DNA of 64,000 bases, taken from NCBI GenBank assembly GCA_937625935.1, contig OW569369.1:372001-436000 (forward strand). The letters are read 5' to 3'. The notes beneath the pieces were generated by a model. It ran no database searches and was not told where the DNA came from. It saw nothing but the letters and a program-made list of their open reading frames with translations. The translations under genes and the position numbers were made by a program. Positions 20,807-29,502 of this stretch are shown here, piece after piece (position 1 is the first letter of the stretch; every line of letters starts with the position of its first letter). The stretch comes from Tetramitus jugosus (lineage: Eukaryota > Heterolobosea > Eutetramitea > Acrasida > Vahlkampfiidae).

Positions 20807-21496
20807 ATCAGATAGAACCAGTCATCTATCACTTTTTCAATCTCAGTTCATGGTATCTCTGTCTGATCAGGGATTCTTTTCGAGGAGTTAGAATTCATTT
20901 CAAATTGACATTCTTGGTGTTTTTTGTTTTGCCTTTGAGACTAATTTCTTCTATCACTGATCCGTCATGTGATCTTGTTTCATATTTCATGGCTATATCA
21001 AGTTGTTTTTTGCGATGGATATGTGAAACGCAATACCACAAGTTGACTTTGGATGGAGTACAGAGAGGTTTTGGTGTCACTAGTACAGCCCGTAGCAATT
21101 GTACCACAAACCTGTTCAAGGAAGTGGCAATGAAAAATTTGAAAGAGTGTGATGGTTTGAAACTATTCAGCTGCTTTTTACGACCCCTTTTCTGTGCGCG
21201 TCATGGAAGGATAAAGGATCGAAGCCAACAAATTTCTATTCGAATCTCCATGCCAATGATGTGGTTCATACATACAGATTTATTTTGGAAAACAGCGATT
21301 AGCTAATGTTCCATTAATTGCAGATGATTACACAAAGAATGGGATGGGTCATGTTGATGCCTTCAACATGAACATGGTCAATGAAAAGCCCTTACATAGG
21401 AATGCTTCCTGGAGACGTTGTTGCTTCGATGCAATGTTGAAGGTGGTCCTTGTGAATAGTTGGATCTGTAGGGCCAAATCACATGAAACTGGTTGA
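20803..21496 (+). pseudogene. PiggyBac-type (DDE_Tnp_1_7) transposase remnant
   Basis: Three consecutive pieces in different frames follow the family's C-terminal half. GFGVTSTARSN and KEVAMKNLKECDG fit the GTxRxNR-like segment. WKDKGSKPTNFYSNLHANDV (from 21204) fits the W-x-D-x-K...LST/H segment. RLANVPLIADDYTKNGMGHV with DAFNMNM and SWRRCCFDAMLKVVLVNSWI (21296-21496) fits the dYnk-MGGVD-DQ and WW-LVNA ending. Stops and phase changes make it dead. The family is named from motif order. Confidence 0.65.
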
Positions 21497-21635
21497 AACT
21501 ATTGAAACTAGGATGACTCGATAGGCCATGATGTGGACATTGTAGTTGGCGTATTCATTTTGCTTGAAACATTGTATCCATCGAGATATAGCGTTTCTGA
21601 GTGTTTGCCTGTGATGCCGTTTGTGAAAAAAGAGC

Positions 21636-22909
21636 ATGACTCGAAGCAAAAGAACAGTGCCAAGATTCAAGGAAGAAGAAGGAGAAGGAGTGATTTTACC
21701 AACAGAATCAGAATTTGATCCAGTCTCTAAAAGACTCTATCAAGCTGTTCAAAGTATGTTGTCCACAATTTTGAAACAACGTGGAGCATAGAAATGATAT
21801 ACACAAACGTACTGGCAGTGAACGTTTAAATGATATATATTTGTAATTCCAGATGATGATCACTTTGTATTCTTCACTGCAAGCAGAGTATCTCTTGAAA
21901 ATGATGGTACATGGGGAAAAGGCAAAAGCAGATGCAATGGAGAAGTTCTTATCCAACACTAAGGGATTGACAAACTTCAAAATCATTGAGAAAGTATCCA
22001 AAGTAGATCAAACTGTTCTGGGTTATGACATCAAAATGCTGAAGGGTGGTCAGTGCGATCTAGTCATTAAAAATTACAAAGAACTGATTGATGCTCTCCC
22101 AGGATTAGATAGAAATCAGAGTGCAATTCAGAGAAACATTTGGAAACTTTGGGAAAATATCGTCAAAAAGTATTTGGAAGTGAACTTCGGTAAGCCTCAA
22201 GTTACAGCAGACGTGGATACGTTTGCTAAATTGGTTAGACCTGCAAACTCCACTACTGGTAGTTTTCCATATTATATGCATATCATATGGGCACACCTTC
22301 CAGATGACTTTTTTTTCAGATTATTCCGTGGCCACATGACCAAATTCGTGTGTATTGTGAAAAGGAGTCTACCTTAGATGAGGCTTATGTAGTGCTCTTT
22401 GAAAATGAAAATTGTTTGTCGTATAGCACTACGTCCATGCCAAATGATGTCTCAGTTAGCTGAAAATGTTTGTGACTCAAGCAATGTGTTACAAAGAAAC
22501 AAAAGATATGAGGAGTCTGTTGTGAAAAACAATTACATAACTGCCGAGCAAGCTAAATCATATATTAATTATGCAGTAGTCAAAAAGAAATGACGAATGT
22601 AATGCGGGAATATGCTTCACTGATTCAACTTTGTAGTAAGTTGATTAAGAAGGATTCGGATGTTACAGCTAATGAACAGGAAGGAAAATACTTATTTTTA
22701 CAATATCACGGGAAAAATGGAAGGTATCTTGCAGAAGTTATCAGGAGTTGGTGATTGAAGTTAAAGATATTGTTGGCAATGATGTTATTCTTTCTTATAT
22801 GGAATCGGATCATGAAATAGCTCTGGAGAGACAAAAGGACTTCGAAGTTATTGGCGAGTTTACTGTGGTCGATTGTGAGGAACTCGGTGATGTTGAAAAT
22901 ACAATGTAA
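21636..22909 (+). pseudogene. unidentified gene decayed by repeated frame changes
   Basis: The reading begins at ATG 21636 (TRSKRTVPRFKEEEGEGVIL) with a probable intron from 21754 (GTATGT) to 21852 or 21886. It continues in frame 1 (LWENIVKKYLEVNFGKPQV), goes to frame 0 at 22320 (IIPWPHDQIRVYCEKES), frame 1 (RYEESVVKNNYITAEQAKS), frame 0 at 22590 (NVMREYASLIQLCSKLIKKD) and frame 2 at 22742 (QELVIEVKDIVGNDVILSYM), ending at 22909. The first change at 22320 could be an intron (TTTTTTTTCAG just before it); the others look like indels. No family recognised. Confidence 0.5.
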
Positions 22910-23060
22910 AATAAATTAGTGTTGGAGTTGTGGAAAATGAAACAGATTTTGTGATTTATTTTTTCTTTGTGAGTGGGTTGGTTTGTGTTTTTGCACTCTC
23001 CTCCAAATTTTTGTTTTTGGCTTACCCAAAAATCAAACAACCTCATTGTGGGTCAAATTG

Positions 23061-23533
23061 ATTGTGATATATCGGGAACATATTCCTGATCATGAGAGGG
23101 AAATGTCTTCAATGGACAACGTAATAGGGTAATTATTCCAATATCATCTGGATACAATTCACCCTTTGGAATATCTATACGGCAATACAACTTTCTTCCA
23201 GTAATGCTGATAGCCTTTGAATCCTTTATCTAGGGCAATATACTCATCAGAATCAAGACTCTCCCAAACGGAATTCTCTGGAAGTGCAATCAATTGAGAG
23301 TATGTCTTACTTCCAATATACGTATCTGACAAACAATCATTAGCACTACAGAACACAAGTTTTGTAAATTTATGGCCATACTTCTTTCCAGAATACAAAA
23401 TCTTCACAATGCTCTTACTAACAGATTGCTCAACTCCATCCCCTACTAAATTTATCTGAACTCCTCTCCAACTAACTCCCAGACTATCTCTAATACTCCG
23501 GGGATGTAAACAGATGAAACTTACCCATACCAT
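23061..23533 (-). pseudogene. DDE_Tnp_4 (Harbinger/IS5-like) transposase fragment
   Basis: The minus frame 23533-23159 contains NLVGDGVEQSVSKS (first Asp region, matching DGT.. in the family), YSGKKYGHKFTKLVFCSAND and EYIALDKGF (second Asp, matching the GDkGY/ADrGF motif), then LPYRYSKG. The reading moves one base and continues ELYPDDIGIITLL...DQEYVPDISQSI to about 23061. The N-terminal third is absent and there is a frameshift, so it is a dead remnant. It sits just upstream of the RT-like gene on the opposite strand. Confidence 0.65.
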
Positions 23534-23710
23534 GAGAGAAACAAATGTAGCGTAATTGTATCTGTAGATTTGAGATGTGTCGCAATCTGCAATCCAAGCT
23601 AAAAGTCATCAACCACATTTTGTCTGATCCATATACTCCTACGGAATTTTGTTTTGCTTCACTTTACAAAAAAAGTTTTCCGTCGACAAAAATTGTGGCC
23701 ACACAAAAAT

Positions 23711-25249
23711 ATGGCATCAACAGCAACACCACTTTTAGATGTTCTTTTCAAGGAGGGACTGTTCCATCCTGATCTCCCACCATGCTTTGTAAATCACTTT
23801 AATAGATCAACGATGCCAAACGAAGCACCGGTTGAGCCAGTTTCTATCTCTACGATGACAAGGGGTGTTCCCCATTCATTGACTATTGTCCATCCCAAGC
23901 TTCATGGTAACCTGTGTGAAGTGCTTGTGCGACACAAAACTGAAATTGTTCAGCATTTGAAAGATGCATACCCAAAAAAGGAGTTTGTCTCACTTGCTGC
24001 GATCAGTATAATCAATGCATTTGAAAACAATGTTGTTGATCAAAGTTCGCGTAGAGTTTTCATTGAAAGCAATCTAATGGAATATCGAAAATTGCATGGT
24101 TTGTATGGAAAAATACTTCTAAAGGGCACAATCTCAGATCTATATGGATCCATATACACTCATACGATTGCCTGGGCAGCTCATACAAAACCTGTAGCAA
24201 AAAAAGATCAGTCTGATGCGCTTTGGGGTAATGTGATTGACAAGGCAGTAAATTCCACATGTTACAGAGAAACCCATTCAATACCGTTTGGAACCCCAAC
24301 ATCCATTGTTATCTCAGAAATCATTCTCTCTGCTGTCGATAAACAACTACAGGAAGACCTGAAAGGCAACATTCACGGATTTAGAAATGGCGATTTCTAT
24401 GAAATTGTTGTTAGGTCTCGTGAGGAAGCATATATGATTGAAGGAAGGCTCCGTAGTGTATTGAATCTCTATAAGCTCAGAATGAATGTAGATATTCTTG
24501 AGCTTCCTCGTCCTGTTAGACCTCTGTCTCATCAAAAATATGTGGAGATTATCTCGCCTCTCGCTCAGAAAGCATTTGGAGATGATAATGAGGAGTACAT
24601 GGTCGACTTGTTTGACTCTATTCTCTCTGTGTCACAAATGTTTCCTAGAGAACATATAGTGTCATATGTTCTACGCAAATGGGAGAACCATATACCAGAC
24701 TGGATTGACACTTCATTTGAACTTCTCCTTCAGCTTCTAATCCAAGAGCCACCATCAATCAGAATTCTTTCAAAATACTTGCTACCTACCTTGATTCCTC
24801 CAAAGCAGAAGTTGTTACAAGAAGCGCTGGAAACGTTTATCATAAACGCCCTCAATGAGCTTTCACTCAATAATATTGCCTGGGCGTTATACGTTCATCT
24901 GATGGCAAAGGTATCAATTAATATGAAGCTCAAGCAATTGGACGGCTTGGACAATTCGATAATTAGCATTCTTCTGATAGAGTTGATTAATGAGAACCTA
25001 GTAACATCGGATGACAAACAAGAAATTGAGACGAAGGCAAGTGATGATTGGTTATTGTGTTACTTCAAGGGCAACAAAACAAGAGCCAAAGTATTCCGTA
25101 AGCCACAAAAGTCACAAGCAGCTATACCTGTTCGAACATCAGATCCATCAAATATACCCACACTAGATGAAAGGGTCGACAATGTGGAGAACAGGTTAAA
25201 GCAGCTAGAGAAGAAATCATCAAAATCATCGTCTGTTGATGATGTTTAA
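23711..25249 (+). CDS. reverse-transcriptase-like protein of bacterial Abi/DRT type, active site altered
   Basis: 512 residues from ATG 23711 (the frame opens at 23654 without ATG). The order matches bacterial defence or unknown-group RTs: SLTIVHPKLHGNLCEVL (about 56-72), motif A region TISDLYGSIYTHTIAWA (140-156), motif B SIPFGTPTS (190-198), motif C region GFRNGDFYEIVVRSREEA (223-240), then NVDILELP (259-266). A long helical C-terminal part follows, with LSLNNIAWALYVHL resembling the alpha-repeat domain of those proteins, and a short coiled coil at the end. Bacterial relatives read DISDFYPSIYTH and YxDD; here the motif A Asp is Thr140 and YxDD is N226-G-D-F229, so polymerase activity is unlikely. 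No intron; intact frame among pseudogenes. Its stop abuts the kinase stop. Likely an acquired, repurposed pseudo-enzyme; family call from memory of motifs. Confidence 0.75.
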   Translation: MASTATPLLDVLFKEGLFHPDLPPCFVNHFNRSTMPNEAPVEPVSISTMTRGVPHSLTIVHPKLHGNLCEVLVRHKTEIVQHLKDAYPKKEFVSLAAISIINAFENNVVDQSSRRVFIESNLMEYRKLHGLYGKILLKGTISDLYGSIYTHTIAWAAHTKPVAKKDQSDALWGNVIDKAVNSTCYRETHSIPFGTPTSIVISEIILSAVDKQLQEDLKGNIHGFRNGDFYEIVVRSREEAYMIEGRLRSVLNLYKLRMNVDILELPRPVRPLSHQKYVEIISPLAQKAFGDDNEEYMVDLFDSILSVSQMFPREHIVSYVLRKWENHIPDWIDTSFELLLQLLIQEPPSIRILSKYLLPTLIPPKQKLLQEALETFIINALNELSLNNIAWALYVHLMAKVSINMKLKQLDGLDNSIISILLIELINENLVTSDDKQEIETKASDDWLLCYFKGNKTRAKVFRKPQKSQAAIPVRTSDPSNIPTLDERVDNVENRLKQLEKKSSKSSSVDDV

Positions 25250-26584
25250 TTAATCATTCTCATCAGACATGTTATTCTTGATTGCAGGATCTTTCAGATT
25301 TTGAGCATCTTCCATATTCAAATGGAGATTATTGTCAATCAAATCAATAAAGTTTAGAACGACCCTACAAGATTGCGGCCTGTTTTCTTCCTTGAGCTCC
25401 GTACACCAATTGTATAGTACTTGGAACACTGGTGGTATGTTGCTACAATCGTGAGACTTATGTTTTCCACTTTTGATTCTGCATCTGATCTTGCTTTGAG
25501 AAGAAGTCGAAAAGTTCGAGTATGGATCCTCTCCGGTTATCAGCCAAGCAACCATGACTCCTAAAGAATAAATATCCGATCTTTTCGAGTAGAGTGGCTC
25601 CTCACCATCCTCCCAAGCCTCGGCGATCTCAGGGGCTAAATATCTGACAGTTCCACAGGCCCGAGATTGAACATAAGCAGTAGATTTATGTGTGGCGTGG
25701 TATTGAGTACTGGCTTCCCTAAGTGTTGTCAATCCAAAGTCAGCAAGATAGACTTGCTCAATACCAGATTCAAGTCCTATAAGAAAGTTGTCTGGTTTAA
25801 TATCTCGATGAAGCAATCCTTTGGGAAAATCTAAAGTACGAAGTTCATGAATGTAGTCTACACACTCAAAACATCTCTTTATGATTGCTAGTGGATTCGT
25901 GACCTGTTTCACCTTATAATTTACGTACTCACATAAATCACCCTTCTCATAATACCTCATTACGATATCAAAGAATGTCTTATCTTCTGTTACATATGAT
26001 GCTAAATAACGGGTACAATAGTGTGCATCTAGGTTCTTTGTTATACCTATCTCTTGAAGAATAGCAGCAAGACTGCCGGAAACAATATTGTGACGGAATC
26101 TTTTCACAGCTACAGTTTGACCATTCACCTTTGCTTTGTAAACAGCAACACCAGCGCTTTCAGTAGAAAGCGTTCGCGAAATTTTCACATCTTTTTCAGA
26201 TATCTCGCCCGATGGCTCAAGCTGCCCATCGTTCAATAGAAGGTGTTGCTTGAGAATCAATTGACATTGATGGCTAAACTTATTCATTGGCCACTCTAGA
26301 AGGCGCATCTGTGGCTTCACATAATCATGTCTTTCCAATATCTTCAATAGAATGGATGTTGACAGGCTGACCTGTGAAGCATAATTACAGAGAAAAAACG
26401 GAGTGAAACCCACACGCCCAAAAGCACCAAAGTATTCACCATTATTAACCAGAGCATCCATAATCCGGGCCACTTGATCGTTGTTGAGAACTGGACGTAT
26501 CTGGCTCAAATTCGCCATTGCTGTGTTGGCCTCCTCGTAACACGACGCATTACACAACGCCAAAACAAGTGTTTCATCAGCCAT
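25250..26584 (-). CDS. protein kinase with unique N-terminal region
   Basis: 444 residues from ATG 26584 (upstream extension to 26683 rejected because it runs into the SUN gene leader). The kinase domain is complete: VAVKRF (Lys161), QEIG (Glu178), HRDIKPDNF (259-267), DFG (282-284), APE (317-319), DIYSLGV. It is therefore probably active on Ser/Thr or dual substrates. The first ~120 residues (NNDQVARIMDALVNNGEY, FFLCNYASQVSLSTSILLKI) form a helical domain I do not recognise. It converges on the RT-like gene, the two stop codons directly adjoining (TAA|TTA), and starts 60 bp from the SUN gene. Confidence 0.9.
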   Translation of the reverse strand: MADETLVLALCNASCYEEANTAMANLSQIRPVLNNDQVARIMDALVNNGEYFGAFGRVGFTPFFLCNYASQVSLSTSILLKILERHDYVKPQMRLLEWPMNKFSHQCQLILKQHLLLNDGQLEPSGEISEKDVKISRTLSTESAGVAVYKAKVNGQTVAVKRFRHNIVSGSLAAILQEIGITKNLDAHYCTRYLASYVTEDKTFFDIVMRYYEKGDLCEYVNYKVKQVTNPLAIIKRCFECVDYIHELRTLDFPKGLLHRDIKPDNFLIGLESGIEQVYLADFGLTTLREASTQYHATHKSTAYVQSRACGTVRYLAPEIAEAWEDGEEPLYSKRSDIYSLGVMVAWLITGEDPYSNFSTSSQSKIRCRIKSGKHKSHDCSNIPPVFQVLYNWCTELKEENRPQSCRVVLNFIDLIDNNLHLNMEDAQNLKDPAIKNNMSDEND

Positions 26585-26644
26585 GAGTGTTGTTTTTGTT
26601 TTTTTTGAAGAACCTGCAACGGATTTTTTGGAACACCAACCGAA
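26585..26644. promoter_or_regulatory. 60-bp divergent promoter, kinase / SUN gene
   Basis: All of the sequence available between the two start codons. No motif is recognised. It is much shorter than the leader in front of the truncated SUN copy at 16021. Confidence 0.4.
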
Positions 26645-29245
26645 ATGATTGCACTTCCACATCTCACCCATCGTCCTCAGCAACGTCTACTACGGATCAC
26701 TGTTGTTTTGCTCCTGGTGTTCCTATTGACATCATTTTCTTCATTCAAGCAAACATCATCATTGTTGCTTCCACGAATTGACAAGTGTCCAATTCAACAT
26801 GAACAATCTTTCCAACAACAACAACAACAACATCAATATTGCTCTCAATCACCATTCAAATCAAAATTTAATGTCAACCACAGTTTTAATGATCATTCTG
26901 TTGTTGTTGTTGAAACAACAAAATTTGATCAATTCAAACAACAACAGCAACTAAAGCAACAACGACATGAAGACGATCATCATCATCATCCAACGAGGAG
27001 ATTCTCCTTTCCCATTTTTCATCATCAACGATATCATTATTATCATAACCAGTGTCCCTATATTGTCAATCGTCAGAGTCATCATTATCACCATATCACG
27101 AATACGAATGATAATAATAGCAAGAGGATGGATCGAAAAACCAAGACATTGGACTCATGGAATCAATCATCTAAGGCGCGTATCAATCATCATGATGTAG
27201 CATCGCCATCACTATTGTCATCACCGTCACCGTCATCCTTGTTAGTGTTGGATGATTTGATGAATGATCATGTCATGTCTTCTGGGGACAATATAACGAA
27301 CGACAACAACAAGAAGAAGAAGCAGAAGAAGAAGACGATTAAGAATGATGCGACGACTACTGCCGAGGAAGCGAACATGAGCCGTGTTGTTGATCAAGAG
27401 AGTGGAACTACTTGTGCGACAACATTGATTCATGATGAACAACAGGGTCGTCAGAATGATGGTGATGGTCTGAATGACATTTTGTCATCATCAACAACAA
27501 AGACAACAACGAAACAACAGAGACAAGTACCACTGCCACTCTTTAGAGAAAAGCAACCATTGTCGTCTCCGTCTACACCGGAAAAATCAGCGACTGCACC
27601 TGCAACAGCAACGACAACTGCTTCTTACGACGCTGAAAAGAAAAAGTTTAATTTTGCAGCGTACGATGTGGGAGCAAAGGTGTTGAGTACGAATCCTGAA
27701 GCCAAGAAGGCATCTCGCATCCTGAACGAAGACAAGGACAATTATATGCTCATACCGCGACACGTGGACAAAAAGTATATTACGATTGAGTTGTCCGAGG
27801 AGATTTTGATGAATAGTTTTGCGTTGGCAAATTTTGAGTACTATAGTAGCTCTCCTCACTTGTTTCAAGTGTTGGGATCGAGAGAGTATCCGTGCAGAGC
27901 GCCCAAGTGTTACTGGGAGGTGTTGGGCACATTTGAAGCACAGAATACGAGATCTGTTCAAAAGTTTATGCTTCAGAAGCCGTTTGTGGCACGCTATGTG
28001 AAATTTCTGTTTTTGACACAGTATGGAGAGACAGAGTACTTTTGGACGCTGACTCTCATACGGGTTCATGGATCCACACTGTTGGAAGATTTGAGAGATG
28101 CTTTGTATGCGTCAGAGAATTCTGCGGCCAGTGTTGGTGAATCTACTGCTGGTGCGAGTACTACTGTTGCTTCGTTGTCTGATCCCTCGAATCATAGTGC
28201 CACCTCTAGAGTCGGCAGTACACCATTCAGTAGCAACCAGCAAAGCGGATTGAGTAGTATTTCTGGTCAGTTGGATGCAATGATATTGGATATTGAAGCC
28301 AGTTCTGTTCCAATTGATGCACGAATGAATAGTGCAAGTGGTCGTAATACCATTGTCAACTCAGATGTTGCTACTGAAGATGATGATATGACTGTTTCTC
28401 GAGTTGATGGCGAGTCGGATGATGAGGGAGCTGCACCTAGTGTTCACAAGGAGCGCAGTGACAGTCCAGAGTCCAGTGACAACATCTTAAAGTCCCTGTT
28501 AATCAAGATTCAGAGGCAGGAAGAGTCACACAAAACACTTGCTGCTGATATTCAAAAGATTCACAGCAAGTACATTCGTACGTTTCGAGATATTCAAAGA
28601 ATATTGAACAATACGTCCTACGAGCACAATATGCTAGCATCAGCAGTCTATTCGATGGCAAATGAGTTGAAGAATGAGATTATTATTGAGGTGCGCAAAG
28701 GTTACATGAAGGAGATTCACAACCTTCGTGTAATGAATGAGCACAGAATGCAACTTATGCTGCACAACCTGACGGAAGCTATTCATGGTCTTCGAACAGA
28801 CACATCTCAATCAGTGAACAGTTACAAGAAGTTTATGATTATTTGCATGAGTGTACCATTAATTCTCATGGTGTTTGTCCTCTTGCTATGTATCCCATCA
28901 TCGCAGGTTGCAATCATCAAGCAGCCAGATGTCATTAGAAAATTATCGTCGTCGAACAATAGTAGTACTGAAATTGCAAAGAGCACTCCTTCGAAGAAGA
29001 GCTCTAGAACGCGAACAATAGAAGAGCTAGAGAATGATTCCGATATAGAGAGTGATACAATCAACAAACCTGTTTTTATCAATTCAATCCAACAAGAAGA
29101 TAAGCGAGAGAGGTCATCGAGTTTTGCGGCAGAGAGCGCAGCAAAGACAAACAACCCGGTTTCACTTCTTAAGCACATGTACAAGTATTTTACGGAGCCT
29201 CAATCAGAGTCCAGCGTGACAAGGTCACCTTCTAGAGTGCGATAG
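26645..29245 (+). CDS. SUN-domain membrane protein, SLP1/SUCO (osteopotentia) type
   Basis: 866 residues. An N-terminal hydrophobic anchor (about 16-36) precedes Gln/His/Asp-rich sequence. A SUN domain covers about 335-480 (FAAYDVGAKVLSTNPEAKKA, ADKKYITIELSEE-like strand, FQVLGSREYPCRAPKCYWEV). After a Ser/Thr-rich linker come a coiled coil (about 615-720) and a C-terminal membrane span (about 730-752, IICMSVPLILMVFVLLLC). A mid-protein SUN domain with a coiled coil and one C-terminal span is the ER-resident SLP1/SUCO arrangement, linked to folding and nuclear-envelope protein stability. The 5' 0.75 kb is duplicated at 16021. The last 14 nt overlap the convergent SCOC-like gene. Confidence 0.88.
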   Translation: MIALPHLTHRPQQRLLRITVVLLLVFLLTSFSSFKQTSSLLLPRIDKCPIQHEQSFQQQQQQHQYCSQSPFKSKFNVNHSFNDHSVVVVETTKFDQFKQQQQLKQQRHEDDHHHHPTRRFSFPIFHHQRYHYYHNQCPYIVNRQSHHYHHITNTNDNNSKRMDRKTKTLDSWNQSSKARINHHDVASPSLLSSPSPSSLLVLDDLMNDHVMSSGDNITNDNNKKKKQKKKTIKNDATTTAEEANMSRVVDQESGTTCATTLIHDEQQGRQNDGDGLNDILSSSTTKTTTKQQRQVPLPLFREKQPLSSPSTPEKSATAPATATTTASYDAEKKKFNFAAYDVGAKVLSTNPEAKKASRILNEDKDNYMLIPRHVDKKYITIELSEEILMNSFALANFEYYSSSPHLFQVLGSREYPCRAPKCYWEVLGTFEAQNTRSVQKFMLQKPFVARYVKFLFLTQYGETEYFWTLTLIRVHGSTLLEDLRDALYASENSAASVGESTAGASTTVASLSDPSNHSATSRVGSTPFSSNQQSGLSSISGQLDAMILDIEASSVPIDARMNSASGRNTIVNSDVATEDDDMTVSRVDGESDDEGAAPSVHKERSDSPESSDNILKSLLIKIQRQEESHKTLAADIQKIHSKYIRTFRDIQRILNNTSYEHNMLASAVYSMANELKNEIIIEVRKGYMKEIHNLRVMNEHRMQLMLHNLTEAIHGLRTDTSQSVNSYKKFMIICMSVPLILMVFVLLLCIPSSQVAIIKQPDVIRKLSSSNNSSTEIAKSTPSKKSSRTRTIEELENDSDIESDTINKPVFINSIQQEDKRERSSSFAAESAAKTNNPVSLLKHMYKYFTEPQSESSVTRSPSRVR
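26694..27413 (+). repeat. direct repeat, right copy (SUN gene 5' segment)
   Basis: Matches 16060-16771 in the same orientation; the start-to-start distance of the two gene copies is 10,624 bp. Homology ends at ACTACTT, after which this copy continues as the intact SUN gene. Confidence 0.9.
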
Positions 29246-29453
29246 TGTTGTTCAATATTCTCTCGAGTTCATTCTCTAATATTTGATTCTGCTCTCTCAA
29301 GGCCAAATTTCGATCTTCGAGAGCGTTCAGTCGCTGCTCTACGTTTCCCAAACTGTTTTTCACTTGCATCAAGCTCTTCAAGAGCTGTTCGTGTTCCTTG
29401 CCCTGTTCGGCCGAGACTGGCTTTTCTGGTGTTGGTTGTTTGGTTCTTTTCAT
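29232..29453 (-). CDS. short coiled-coil protein, SCOC-like
   Basis: 73 residues from ATG 29453; the ORF extends upstream into SCAR coding sequence, which makes the earlier Met codons unlikely. After a Lys/Pro-rich head the protein is one coiled coil, with NLALREQNQILENELERIL resembling the conserved ENxxLxxENQVLxxYIENLM helix of SCOC (Golgi-linked short coiled-coil protein that binds Arl1/Arl3 and acts in autophagy). Small size and position of the helix agree. Family call moderate, because short coiled coils match easily. It lies 49 bp downstream of SCAR on the same strand and overlaps the SUN gene tail by 14 nt. Confidence 0.6.
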   Translation of the reverse strand: MKRTKQPTPEKPVSAEQGKEHEQLLKSLMQVKNSLGNVEQRLNALEDRNLALREQNQILENELERILNNTIAL

Positions 29454-29502
29454 TTGTTTGCTCGGTTCATCAACACAGTAAAAACGGAATATTTTTATTG
29501 AC

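Noticed and set aside
23711-25249. RT-like gene as a retron, LINE, telomerase or eukaryotic rvt gene
   Set aside because: No endonuclease, RNase H or telomerase motifs; no msr/msd-like structure noticed; length and motif wording fit Abi/DRT-type proteins better. This still needs a profile search.
16771-26584. Island as an integrated giant virus or virophage
   Set aside because: No capsid, packaging ATPase or viral polymerase is seen; the identifiable debris is transposase and repeat-protein genes.
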